A stretch of DNA of 64,000 bases from positions 682,001-746,000 of the forward strand of contig WBMQ01000006.1 of assembly GCA_016630905.1 (NCBI GenBank), given 5' to 3'. Below are positions 35,703 through 46,327 of this stretch, piece by piece; position 1 is the first letter of the stretch; each line of letters starts with the position of its first letter. Source of the DNA: Capillidium heterosporum (taxonomy: Eukaryota; Entomophthoromycota; Entomophthoromycetes; Entomophthorales; Capillidiaceae). A program made the position numbers and the translations under genes. The notes below the pieces were generated by a model, which was given only the letters and a program-made list of their open reading frames with translations, did no database searches and had not been told where the DNA came from.

Positions 35703-36549
35703 ATCTATATTTTCCATCTTATGAAGCTTATTTGTTTAAGAGATGGATCAGCAGTTAAATTAACTTTAAAGTATTTTGTATGAGGGAAATTCCTATTTAA
35801 GCAATACTTCATCGAGTCCGATTTCCATAGGTAAGCTTACATGCTCCAGCCTTACAATTGATGCAATTCCTTTAACTTAAAAGGGATGTGAATTTTTCCA
35901 ATAAAATGTGCATCTAAAGGAGTAAAAGCTTCTAAATTGATATACGATCTATTCTAGGCAGAAGAAAGACCTACATTAAAAAATATCTGAATTCCAACAT
36001 TTTTTGTAAATTCAAAAGCACTTTCCAACTTTCATATATAGCATATACTGCCAATCACCACAAAAAACTGTCTTTAATGAGGAAGCTTGTGGATGCTGTA
36101 AATACGAGTATCTTCAATCTCACAACCTAAGCTAAAGGTGGATAGCTATATTAGGATGCAGGTACTAAGGAGTACTAGTTTGAAAGGCCTCCTTTTGTAA
36201 AATCCGCTAAAAGTCAACTTTGAGGCATCACTAAAGTATCTTGTTTTAGTACTGTGAGATATCATTTGCTATTGTATGCTTTGAAACCCCCATTCTAAAA
36301 ACTATCTATGTCTGACATTTTTTAGCAGATAATAAGGAGATCGTAGAGGATTAAGCTTCATTCACAAAAACCATCTCTTAAAGTACACACTATAAGTAAC
36401 ATTAATAAACTGTAGAATTAAATAAATTTTGCATTAGTAGCAAATATATTTAAATAGAACATTTACAGTACTAACAGATTAATAAAATATACATGTTTAA
36501 TGGTATTTAAAATGCAAATATTATGAAAAATTACATTATATTTTCATAT
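35703..36549. other. Intergenic, no gene recognised
   Basis: About 850 bp between the two related copies; AT-rich, no supported frame. Confidence 0.45.
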
Positions 36550-37650
36550 AATCAATTATGAAGGTCAGGACATCGTTTTCCTCAAACTCCTTCAATATAC
36601 TATGAATCCATCCACACTTCTCCGAGATGATACCTCTATTAAATTTGAAGACTTTACTACTACGCACCAACTATATAACAAACCTCTTAAGCTTGATGTC
36701 CTTAGTTCGTTTTCTCAATTTCCCTAAACCATGCTAAGATGCTATTAAAAAATAAACTTATGTATTTGACCGTTCAAATCTTAATGTAAGGCATCTATGA
36801 GGAAGGAGCATTTGCCTTCAATCAGATCTTCATAGAGCCCTTTGGTTTTTGGCACTATGCAAACACTAGCAGTTGATTTCAAATAGATATACTTTGTCAA
36901 TAAATAGGTTTAGAAAATCGTTCCTTATCTAATAAATCCCTCCTAAAAGATTTATGAACGGTATTAAATTTCTAAAGAAATATATAGCCAGCTTCAAGTT
37001 TTATATGTTAATTACATGTTTGTTTGAGACACCGCCTGCATCATTTGAATTCCCATCTGCAATATATGTACAGTTTCCTTATTAAAATTATAAGTAAATG
37101 CAAAAGCTAGAAGCTACCTTTCTTAGTCATAAACCTATATTCCTCGAAGATAGGTCATATATCATTATCTCTCCAGTACAGCTGCATGCCCTGACCCTGG
37201 TACGCATCGATTAACTCTTTTATCATTATTTTCAATAGGGAAGGAACCTTTAACATTATAATCCTTTCCATAGTTAAATATATATATACTCGACGTAGTT
37301 GATAGTAAATTAGGTGACATAGATTGTGTAAACCGCTAAAAACTGTCAAATTTCTATATGGACAATAAAAGTACTTGGAATTTCATGTATTAACTAATAA
37401 TCATCCTCGATATCGTAGTACGGATGCAGTATGCAACTGCTCCATAACTTTGATTATCTCCCTAAGGTAATCAACATCGATATTAAAGAGTTGGGTGCGC
37501 GAATTCTTCCTCTTATTAAAGCTTAGGTAGGTATATGGTTCTACTATATTTTAGATCGAATATTAATACTGAGACTTTAAATGCAAGTACATTTACCCTG
37601 TCATCGATCTTCTTGTCTAGCTGCAGTATTCTAAAGTTGGTAATTTTGTT
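36550..37650 (-). pseudogene. Unrecognised secreted-protein family, copy 2 (disrupted)
   Basis: Paralogue of the 34590-35702 copy on the same strand. Recognisable counterparts in order are VDYLREIIKVMEQL near 37445-37490, GQGMQLYWRDNDI near 37155-37200, KTKGLYEDLIEGK near 36820-36860 and FKFNRGIISEKC near 36600-36650. A TGA at 37155-37157 falls in the middle of the conserved LYW..(I)...FEEY block, where copy 1 is open, and further stops interrupt the third block. No convincing signal peptide was found at the 5' end. Read as a pseudogene; function unknown. Confidence 0.4.
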
Positions 37651-38071
37651 AGTGTAGGTTGGGATGAAAACTATGGTAAACTGTTAGGAATATTAGCTGT
37701 ATTTTTATATAAATCTGAATCTAAATGGAACTAACCTAAATAGATGTAAATAGCATATATTGTATATTTTTATTTACTTTCAAACTAATTTTTTGAAATA
37801 AAGCATGGAAGTACTAGAGAGGATAAACGGCCGGGATAAATATAGTAGATTCAATGTACAGCTATATATATGAAAGGAATCAACACTTTTATATATTAGT
37901 CTCAACTAATCGTCTTTGAATTAAGTTTTTCTTATAGTTAGACTAAAATATAGAAATATATCCTAATAAAATTCATCAGATTTTGAAATCGAAACTTAGT
38001 CATATAGCTATATAAATTTGAAATGTAATGCTCCATTTATTTACACATACTAAAAATGCTACAATCTATAT
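37651..38071. other. Intergenic, no gene recognised
   Basis: About 420 bp of AT-rich sequence with no supported frame. Confidence 0.5.
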
Positions 38072-38902
38072 TTACATAGTACACTCCGCCTTCATACTAT
38101 TCCAACTGCCTACCTGAGGTTTGTTCTGCAAAAAAGCGATGATTTTCATTCCAGAGTTGACATCGGATTCCATACTCTTGATCGATTGCCCCAATTCTAC
38201 TTCAAAACCACTATTCAAAATTGTGATGGCAGCTTGGTAATGGTGTATAACTCTGGATTCATTACTTACCGGGAGCATGCTTTCAGTCAGCGCGTAGATA
38301 CAGTTCAAAAGGAATTGTTTGGAAGGGGCATCTTTAAATTGGTAGAGCTCTTCAACTTGCCAAGCTTCAAGGAAATTGGTTTTGGGGTTGATGTTAATGA
38401 GGAATTTCAAGATCTTGCACTTGTCAAATTTTTGGGTGGATGTTGATCCTATACTGACTCTTCTTGAGAGATAGCCACCATCACTTGGTAGCTCGGAATT
38501 TGAATTTTTGATGTCATCGTTAGGGATCGTATCACTCAGCTGTTGATTGATTGTCGTAAAGCAACTGAGATCAGTTGAAAATTCACTTAAAGGACTGTCA
38601 GTTACATTGGGAGTTGGTGCCGATTGAGATTCCTTTGATAGTTCAGGCCGGTTTTCTTTCTTACTGAATCCAACGTTTGAGTTGACCATCGGGGCCTTCC
38701 AATCCAATTCAATGTAATTCCTTAGGATTTTAGGTTGTGGACCACGTTTCTGAGGCTTGTCAAAATACGTACATTGAACACTTTGGTGCGTACATTCTTT
38801 ACATTGGCTGCTAGGCATATCTTTCTCACACTTAATCCTCCTTTTTCGGCATCGGTCGCAAGCCCTCATGTACTTAGTGCTAGTATTAGTATCTATATCC
38901 AT
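38072..38902 (-). CDS. Compact Zn2Cys6 transcription factor 6
   Basis: Intronless 276-aa regulator starting at the ATG at 38902, with TATATAAAC at 38934-38942. The zinc cluster ACDRCRKRRIKC has CX2CX6CX8CX2CX6C spacing and is followed by CTYFDKPQKRGPQPK. A Ser/Thr/Asn/Pro-rich linker leads to the shared C-terminal module: ILKFLININPKTNFLE, FKDAPSKQFLLNCIYALTE and SGMKIIAFLQ. It ends about 17 residues later than its sisters; the sequence after NKPQ carries a donor-like CAG|GTAGGC, so an intron that would shorten the tail is possible. It lies 16 kb from the other members, beyond TRAP1 and the secreted-protein relics. Confidence 0.86.
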   Translation of the reverse strand: MDIDTNTSTKYMRACDRCRKRRIKCEKDMPSSQCKECTHQSVQCTYFDKPQKRGPQPKILRNYIELDWKAPMVNSNVGFSKKENRPELSKESQSAPTPNVTDSPLSEFSTDLSCFTTINQQLSDTIPNDDIKNSNSELPSDGGYLSRRVSIGSTSTQKFDKCKILKFLININPKTNFLEAWQVEELYQFKDAPSKQFLLNCIYALTESMLPVSNESRVIHHYQAAITILNSGFEVELGQSIKSMESDVNSGMKIIAFLQNKPQVGSWNSMKAECTM

Positions 38903-38933
38903 ATTTTAATTCTTAGTTTAGGTGTACGCCGAA

Positions 38934-38942
38934 GTTTATATA
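38934..38942 (-). promoter_or_regulatory. TATA box (TATATAAAC) of compact Zn2Cys6 gene 6
   Basis: Minus-strand TATA-like element 32 bp above the ATG at 38902. Confidence 0.45.
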
Positions 38943-40456
38943 TACTACGAAATATTAAAAGTATAGCTAATTTCCCGCGTCACCTTGCACCGATCACAGT
39001 TGTTTATTTTTAGACTTTAGGATCAAGGATTACTAAAATAACTTACGAAATGTATTTGATGGCTTCTAAAAAGAAGGTAGCAATTTTTCGATCTTTATAA
39101 GCAATTAATTGCACCAAGATAAATAGTGAATTTCCGCCACGAATTCCTCCGCCCCAATCGATTACTTCAAAGCTTCGTTTCAATATCTGGTAGAGAAAAA
39201 AGCAGATTATAAATCATGTATATTTGGATATTTAGCTATATATTTAGTGTTTGTAAAAGAGTGAAAGAAGGGATCAAAGCTTTCAAGGACAAAGCTTTTA
39301 GTTGGGGCTGTTTATTAGTAAATATATTGTCAACTTTTTTAGTTTACTAATAAAAGTTTATAAACCTATTAATGGCGAATAACTTTCATAATCCTGGAAT
39401 ATTATTGAGTGGAATTTCAAGTGCAACAATTGGACAAAAGAATTTAATAGCACTAATTGTTGCAGAAAACTAGCAAATGAAGTTGTGTAATTTACTACCA
39501 AGCTAAAAAGTTTGAACTTCTAGGGTAAAATCTTTGGCAAAAACTATATCTTCAACAAGAGCAACTATAAATATGAGATTTTGACACGTATTAACCACCA
39601 ACGTTTCTCTTATGGTAAGTTTGATTTTCTAGTTGCTTTTATAAATTTCTGTTGTGATGATCAATTCAGACCTGTACTGAACTTTAATGTGGATACAATC
39701 TACCTTCAACTCTCTTTTTTTACTGAAGCTTTACTTTTTAAAACTTGAACTTTTTATACTTGATACTAATGTTCAATTTAGATTCAAAGAATTTCCAATC
39801 TAAACTAATAAATCACTCTTTATTAATGCCGTTCGTTTACTTCTTGAAGCTAAGCTTTATTTACTATGCTATATGTTATAGTTATATATCATTTTCATTA
39901 TTGTGTCAATCGCTTTGAATAATTTGAATTTTTATATCTATATAATGAAAAAGTCAACTGTGTTTAATTTCAACAGCCATGTTTGTTTTTTGGGATTAAC
40001 TAGGCATTTATAACTTTTCAATCCATAATAAGTAGTAAACATTTCATATAAAGTTTGTTTCAATATATTTAGGCTCAGACATATTTTGATAAGTTTAAAT
40101 GAAAGGTATCACGCTAGCAGCTTCTAACTTTATAATACAACTTTATCAGTCTCAACTACTTATATTTGTTTTCGATAGATAACTATGATTAATTTATAGT
40201 CAAAGTACATGAATGTAAACTTTCAATGTGAAAATAAGCATGTCTCATCATGATCCTATAAGCAGTGCTATTATATCGATGCTGTAGTATACTAAAGATA
40301 ATATCTATTAGTAAGCTGTTCAAGTAAAATAAACCGGGCTTTTGAAATGTAGTAATATACAGGTTCATACAAAATGAAACTCCAACGTATACGAAAAATA
40401 TGATTAAAATTACTATACTACTAGGAATACAAAAAATTAGATATTTAATTTTAAAG
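38943..40456. other. Intergenic, 3' flank of the glucan synthase gene
   Basis: About 1.5 kb of AT-rich DNA. A 96-codon minus-strand frame at 40189-40479 overlaps the end of the glucan synthase gene and starts inside it, so it is not called. Confidence 0.5.
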
Positions 40457-43400
40457 TTATTTGAGCTTTGGATCTCCAACTAACCAGAATGATTTCAAGG
40501 GATCAATCTTAGCAATGTTAGCTGACACCGACTTGACTAACATACCCCTCAAAGCGGCAGGTGCGATCATAACTGCCAACAGGAACACGGCCACTAGTAT
40601 GAATAGGATTCCGAAAAGGATAACTCGTCGACGTCTTAGGGCTTTCTGCCTCAAAGAGAAGATAGGAGGACGGATCTGACGGCTAGGCTTGAGCCAGAAC
40701 AGCATCATCGAATGCCATTTATCCATCAGAGGAATCAAGGTGAACGGAGCTAGACAGATCAAGATAATGTGGGCGATGATGAAGTCAGTAGCAAATAGGG
40801 ACATCTCGATGATCTTGCAGACGAACTCACGCAGCGGTTGGGTAACGGCCATCCATCCTAAGCCCGCTGACATCCATTTGCCAGTCCACCAAGCACAGTT
40901 AGCGCCATCGTGACCAAACTCACGGGTCAGGAACAGGAACATCAATAGGGCAAAGATGAAGCGCTGGATAAACATGGCGGCAGTAATACCGATTACCGTA
41001 CGAGAAAGGTCAAAGTTCTCGAGGACATAGAGGAGCATCGAGCAACCAACGAGCCCAAGGACTGAAAAAGTGTGGGCGACAGCAGCAACGTAACCACCAA
41101 AGGATTTGGAACACATGGAGAGGATTGGACCCAAGAACAAGGAGACGGGGAACAGGATCACGAGTACACCAGCGTTGATACCAATTGGAGCAAGGGCAAT
41201 CAGAAGAGCTTTGATGAAACCGCTGGATCCTTTTATCGAAGGCAAGTCTTTGAAGAATTGATCTTCAGAATAGTCGGAGAATACACTTCCCTTAGTACCT
41301 TTAAAGTTGGAGACGAGGGTTTTAGGGTCGTAGGCGTTGAGCGTGGCATACACGATGGTCATTACAACAGCTGCCAAGAAGGGTAAAAACACTTCACTGG
41401 CGAAGATGATAAGTCGGTTGGCACGAGGGATATGTCCACCAATTTTACGCTCCTTATCTCCCAAACGCTTTCGCTTCTGACCGGTGATACGTGTTCTAGC
41501 ATAGCGACAGTGTGCGATCCAGGAGTCTTTGGCTGTCAACGAATTCCCTTTGGACATCCAACGGAGGAAGGCTCTGTAATCGAGGATAAATTCACTCATT
41601 GAGAACTGATGGGGGTTGAAGAACCAAGGCGATAGCACCATACCACAGATGGTGAACCAGAAGTAAAGATAAGCAGGCTGCCACATCTGAGGTGTTAAGC
41701 AAGCGAACAATAGTAGGATTGCATTTCGCATACCGGCGTACAGACTAGAACTGGCAAATCGGGAGTACAAAGTGGCGAATGGTTGGCGGGTAGTAGCGAA
41801 ACCACGACCAGTACCGATATATCTAGCACCTCCGAAACTCATATTGCTCAGGATGGCGTTCGAGTAGATCTGAGTAGTGAAGATTTCGAACATTGGAGCA
41901 CACGAAACCAGCTGTTTACCGAAACGGCTTGCCATACGTACGAAACCTTGCTCAGCCAGGACTTGCATAAGGAGTGGTAGGAAGGTGATGAACAGTACAA
42001 AGAAGACAGATAGAATAGTTCTGCTAATCCACCCGGTGACACCAGAATAGACGATGCACTCGACATCAGGTGAAAATGAAGGGTTGTCGTCGCTAGAGCT
42101 TTTACAAAGATTTTGGACAGAGGCGATTACACCGCAGAGAGCCAACACGATCATAAAGGTCTGGATGGAGAACATAATCATCATGTTGTTGACGTGGAAT
42201 CCGGGATGGGCGTAGAAAAGGGTAAGCATTCTATCTAGTGGGAGCTGGGTGTAGAGATAGTAGTACTCACGGGCCAAAAGCTGCTCACCCATACCAGTTC
42301 CGATTTTAGTGTTGAAGTTCAAAACTGAGCAGAACCCAAGATCACGACCCTTACCACACTGGATGTACTCGGAGTGCTTGATACGACCACCACGCTGGAA
42401 GGCGTTCATACCGGCGTAAATATCTTCGTTGAGATGAAGACCTTTCTGAGCTTTAGATAGACCACCTCGCGTGTTCATGAAGATCATGTTGAGGAAATCA
42501 GGATGCCCGTAATGGAGACGACCACCAACCGTTGCCATAATACGATGAGTCAGGGTACCGAAAGTCGCCTCTTTACCGGCAGCGATATCACCTAGAATAC
42601 CAATGTTCTCTGAGAAAATGTACTCACGGGCACCAATAATGGCGACAGGCTTCTTAACTTCATCCAAGTGCGATGGGGGAGAGTAAGGCGAATGGGGAGG
42701 GGGGTGATACTCTTCGAACTCAGCCAGTACACTGCGGATCTTCAAAGCTTCTTCAAGGTAGTTATCTTGATTGGCGTCGATTACCTGGAGGTACTCACCA
42801 CGTGTAAAGATAACGGCATGATTCTGGTTGTCCGATTTACCATCTCCCAGGATTGGATTACCAGGGATCCTTACTCTATATCTAGGGATGCGGCCACCCT
42901 TCTCGTCAAGTTCGCAGTGGCCATCGATTAGACAACTGTACATGGTTGGAGGAGCACCTTCAACTTCCGAAGGAACATCTTCTAGATAGGCAACTTGAAG
43001 GTCGGGGTAGGTCTTGAAAAGGAACTCCACATTCTCTCGCTCTTCCTTGTTGAACTTGGTGTAACGTTGCATAGAAATCAAGAAGTTGAATTTACGTCTA
43101 GCCATCAGATCCAGTTCCATCTCTAAGGCGTCGGTATTGCCACCAAGGATGTGGACAAGCTCAGGGTTTTCAATTCGGTGTAGCAATTTAAGCGCCTTTG
43201 AGTAGTTCATGAAACCGGAGATGGTACGGTACAAGGTCTGGGAACGTAGAGAAGCCCAGATACGAGTTCGGAGGGTGAATTCAGGTGCAGCCGACTTGAA
43301 ACCAATGCAGTAGAACGGTAAATCTTCGGATTTGAGCTTCTTGCCTTCCTTCTCGTCGTCAGGATCGGCAAATACTGGGGGCTCATCAGACATAATCGCA

Positions 43401-46327
43401 TTCTCTTCAGCCAAAATCTTAGTATCCTTGACAAAGTTATCCCATTCAACCTTGTACAAGGACTTCAAGTATTCAAGAAGGGTAACTCGAGTGTACTGGT
43501 CGTCTTCACGGATAATTTCACGCAGAGAAAGCAAGATCTTTTCAGCGTAATGGGGAGTGAAAACGGTGAAGGTGGGCATATTCTCAACAGGAAGTGGTTC
43601 AGGGATAACGGTAGACAGACTGGAAGCAAAGAAAGAGATACGACGCTCAGCCTCGGAGCCAGGAGGGAAGAACTCGGTGTTCAATCCAGTGTCTTCTTGA
43701 GCAACAAAGAACGTAGGAGGCTTAAGCTTTTTCTTACCTTCGATGTCGCTAGCGACCTGCTGATACAGCAGCTTCTGCACGTGGTCGATCGAGATGAGAT
43801 GGTCGCGGTACATCGAGATGACGACGGCGTTCCAGACTTGAGAGCACAGCATCTTGGGACGGAGCTTGATCTCCATGTTAGAGGTGGCCAGGATCTTGGT
43901 GTAGATTCGCTTGGGCATCATACCGAAGATGTTTTTCCAAGGTGAGAGCACTGAGATACCCATTTGGAAGGCATTGGCGATACTGAATACTGAGGTAACA
44001 ATGATATACCACAAGTATGTATCGAGGAAGAACATAATGAGCAGGAGCATCACCATGAAGAACATAGTAATTATCTGATGAAGGTGGCAGAGACTTAAGG
44101 CGTTAATCTTCATGGAGGTCAAAAAACCATCAGTGCACTGATCCATGGTCAAATAGACTAGCACTCGGAAAGCACTCTTAAATGACCAGATCAATGAAAC
44201 ATAACTTTCAACCAGCTTACAGACGAAAATGGTTGCCCACATGGAGATAGAAGTGGCGCGACCGTTGGCTTCCAAAGCGGCATAATCGGCAGTGAACGCC
44301 CTATTGATAAGACCCGGTTTGCTGCTGTTCTTGAGAGAAAGTGCTGGAATTCGGTTGAACAAGTTGGCTGGGGGGATAATAGTTAAGACAATCGTTACTA
44401 CAATACCAAAGATCATATGAATTACAGCAACTATTATGTTGGTTTGGTAATTGCTTTCGAACTCCATAGGGGCAAAGGTGAAAAAATCCTTGGTACTATT
44501 CGAAGAAGGTTTATCGGCCCGCTTTGAAAGACTGTTGGATTTGGAGTTAGATTTCGAAGAGCTACCAGATTTAGACTCACTCATACTCCCAAGGTAAAAC
44601 ACAATGCCAGTAGGAATCGCACAGAGTAGGAACAGAACCAAAAGGAAGACATATCGTCTAATGAGTATCTTGTACTTGAACCAACTACGCTCAACAAAGA
44701 AGAACTCACAGAAAGTACCCCACATAGCAATTCCTGAAGCAATAGCGCCGCCAAATCCAACCAACGAAAGAACTTGAGGCAAATACCTGTCTTCGAAAGC
44801 AGTAAGCAAAGTCCCAGCATTTCTGGCCGCCTTATAGCCTTCATAGGTAGTAAACAGGAACTGAGAGTTGACGATCCAAAACATAAAGAATACTGAGAAG
44901 TGGAAGATCCACACACGGGAAAAGTTGGTGACGATATGCAGCCAGGTACGACGTTCGAAGTAGGTCTTCTTAATCGAGTGCTTCCAACTGACCTCCGTTA
45001 ATTTGGGGTAGCGCTCACCAGGTGAAAAAGACATGAGTTGAGTCTTCTTATCTCCGAGTACGAGGCGTTCGATGCTCTCCCTAGACCAGAAAGTCTCGTT
45101 GATGTCATCATATCCGATAACCTGAGCGTGATCTTTTTCCCGTTTCAAGAATTGGCCATTGACGACTTCGTAGTTCTGATCGCGGATGTAGTCGTAGATA
45201 GGCTGAACAATCTTATCCAAGTACTCGCCTTCGGGGATCATGACCGGCGAGTGCTCGGTAGCGACAAAGTAGTCGTCAGCGATCTTGTAGATGAAGCAAA
45301 CCATCTCGGGGAGGTAACGAATGTTCAAGGCCTCACCCCAGATACATAGGTACAGCGCTATCTGTCGTACTTTATCAACAGTGCTGAGCCTACTCATCTT
45401 ATTCCTCCACCATTCTTCGAGGGAGTCGGCCATAGCCTGCTCTTCTATCTCTGCGTCGTAGCCGGCCTTTGTTGATCCAATGAGGGAGTCTTTGTTGAAT
45501 TCGGTAGCAAAGTACCACTTCCTGAAATTGGCGTTGGGTCCACCGATGTAATCAGCGTGCAGGGTGAGTAGAGCCATGGTAGGGGTCATACGGCTGGAAC
45601 GGGAATCAAGCATAGTCATCAAGGCGTCATATTGGTTGCGAATACTCGATTTCTGGAAACCGAAACGATTGCCTAGGTCTTCAAAGATATCCCAAATCTC
45701 TTCTTTAGTAATGGGAACCTGGTTCTCCATACTCCAGGCTGGCCAGGGATAGTCCTTAGCTAATGATCGGTGAGGAGGCAGGTCAAAGTAGTCGGTATCA
45801 CCATTGGCTTCTGAAACCCAGGAACTAGCCCTTGAGAAGGAAGAGACTGACTGGGAGGCGAAGTTGGGCTTCTTACTTTCTATAAGGGCCAGTAGAGATT
45901 CGGTCGATGGGGCGTAGGCGGCATACCTACTATCCGAAAGTTTGGGATTACCTAGAGAGCTATATACATCGATTCCACCCTGGCTCTGGCCACCTGGTGG
46001 CATCAAGGAGGAACGGGCAGAGTTCATGCCAGAATCGGAGTAGGGGCTGTGTGAATAGTAAGAATCAGAAGCACGATTCGATTTGATTTGGTCGGGGTGT
46101 AAGGCTTGGCTCGGTGAGATGGGTTGGTCATACCTTGGCGAAGCAGCACCGGAAGATTGCGATGAGTGGTAAGGAGAGTGCATTTGAGGAGTATAGTCTG
46201 AGAAGTTGTCGTAGTCCTCTTCTACTTCCTGGTTAAAGGGACTCTGGGGCCCGTTGTTAGGATGGTAGGGACTGTGACCTCCGTTACCACCTTGCTGTGG
46301 CTGGGAATAATCATCTCTTCTACTCAT
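40457..46327 (-). CDS. FKS1: 1,3-beta-glucan synthase catalytic subunit (FKS family)
   Basis: Plasma-membrane glycosyltransferase that makes the main cell-wall beta-1,3-glucan from UDP-glucose, normally controlled by Rho1. A single uninterrupted frame of 1956 codons. The first 200 residues are polar and rich in Ser, Tyr, Pro and Gln. The FKS1 domain 1 follows (QIALYLCIWGEALNIRYLPE), then an N-terminal membrane block, a large cytoplasmic catalytic part and a C-terminal block of many membrane segments. Catalytic-region signatures include RGGRIKHSEYIQCGKGRDLG, NTKIGTGMGEQLLAREYYY, LFYAHPGFHVNN and GGARYIGTGRGFATTR. Length is close to yeast Fks1. The two echinocandin hot spots align at residues 711-719 (SLIWSFKSA) and 1432-1439 (GWISRTIL) and differ from the ascomycete consensus. 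The lack of introns contrasts with TRAP1 in the same window. Confidence 0.96.
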   Translation of the reverse strand: MSRRDDYSQPQQGGNGGHSPYHPNNGPQSPFNQEVEEDYDNFSDYTPQMHSPYHSSQSSGAASPRYDQPISPSQALHPDQIKSNRASDSYYSHSPYSDSGMNSARSSLMPPGGQSQGGIDVYSSLGNPKLSDSRYAAYAPSTESLLALIESKKPNFASQSVSSFSRASSWVSEANGDTDYFDLPPHRSLAKDYPWPAWSMENQVPITKEEIWDIFEDLGNRFGFQKSSIRNQYDALMTMLDSRSSRMTPTMALLTLHADYIGGPNANFRKWYFATEFNKDSLIGSTKAGYDAEIEEQAMADSLEEWWRNKMSRLSTVDKVRQIALYLCIWGEALNIRYLPEMVCFIYKIADDYFVATEHSPVMIPEGEYLDKIVQPIYDYIRDQNYEVVNGQFLKREKDHAQVIGYDDINETFWSRESIERLVLGDKKTQLMSFSPGERYPKLTEVSWKHSIKKTYFERRTWLHIVTNFSRVWIFHFSVFFMFWIVNSQFLFTTYEGYKAARNAGTLLTAFEDRYLPQVLSLVGFGGAIASGIAMWGTFCEFFFVERSWFKYKILIRRYVFLLVLFLLCAIPTGIVFYLGSMSESKSGSSSKSNSKSNSLSKRADKPSSNSTKDFFTFAPMEFESNYQTNIIVAVIHMIFGIVVTIVLTIIPPANLFNRIPALSLKNSSKPGLINRAFTADYAALEANGRATSISMWATIFVCKLVESYVSLIWSFKSAFRVLVYLTMDQCTDGFLTSMKINALSLCHLHQIITMFFMVMLLLIMFFLDTYLWYIIVTSVFSIANAFQMGISVLSPWKNIFGMMPKRIYTKILATSNMEIKLRPKMLCSQVWNAVVISMYRDHLISIDHVQKLLYQQVASDIEGKKKLKPPTFFVAQEDTGLNTEFFPPGSEAERRISFFASSLSTVIPEPLPVENMPTFTVFTPHYAEKILLSLREIIREDDQYTRVTLLEYLKSLYKVEWDNFVKDTKILAEENAIMSDEPPVFADPDDEKEGKKLKSEDLPFYCIGFKSAAPEFTLRTRIWASLRSQTLYRTISGFMNYSKALKLLHRIENPELVHILGGNTDALEMELDLMARRKFNFLISMQRYTKFNKEERENVEFLFKTYPDLQVAYLEDVPSEVEGAPPTMYSCLIDGHCELDEKGGRIPRYRVRIPGNPILGDGKSDNQNHAVIFTRGEYLQVIDANQDNYLEEALKIRSVLAEFEEYHPPPHSPYSPPSHLDEVKKPVAIIGAREYIFSENIGILGDIAAGKEATFGTLTHRIMATVGGRLHYGHPDFLNMIFMNTRGGLSKAQKGLHLNEDIYAGMNAFQRGGRIKHSEYIQCGKGRDLGFCSVLNFNTKIGTGMGEQLLAREYYYLYTQLPLDRMLTLFYAHPGFHVNNMMIMFSIQTFMIVLALCGVIASVQNLCKSSSDDNPSFSPDVECIVYSGVTGWISRTILSVFFVLFITFLPLLMQVLAEQGFVRMASRFGKQLVSCAPMFEIFTTQIYSNAILSNMSFGGARYIGTGRGFATTRQPFATLYSRFASSSLYAGMRNAILLLFACLTPQMWQPAYLYFWFTICGMVLSPWFFNPHQFSMSEFILDYRAFLRWMSKGNSLTAKDSWIAHCRYARTRITGQKRKRLGDKERKIGGHIPRANRLIIFASEVFLPFLAAVVMTIVYATLNAYDPKTLVSNFKGTKGSVFSDYSEDQFFKDLPSIKGSSGFIKALLIALAPIGINAGVLVILFPVSLFLGPILSMCSKSFGGYVAAVAHTFSVLGLVGCSMLLYVLENFDLSRTVIGITAAMFIQRFIFALLMFLFLTREFGHDGANCAWWTGKWMSAGLGWMAVTQPLREFVCKIIEMSLFATDFIIAHIILICLAPFTLIPLMDKWHSMMLFWLKPSRQIRPPIFSLRQKALRRRRVILFGILFILVAVFLLAVMIAPAALRGMLVKSVSANIAKIDPLKSFWLVGDPKLK

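Noticed and set aside
40189-40479. A 96-codon frame overlapping the 3' end of the FKS gene
   Set aside because: Starts inside the FKS coding region in another frame and has no family features.
43550-43945. A 131-codon plus-strand frame inside the glucan synthase gene
   Set aside because: Antisense of the strongly supported FKS frame.
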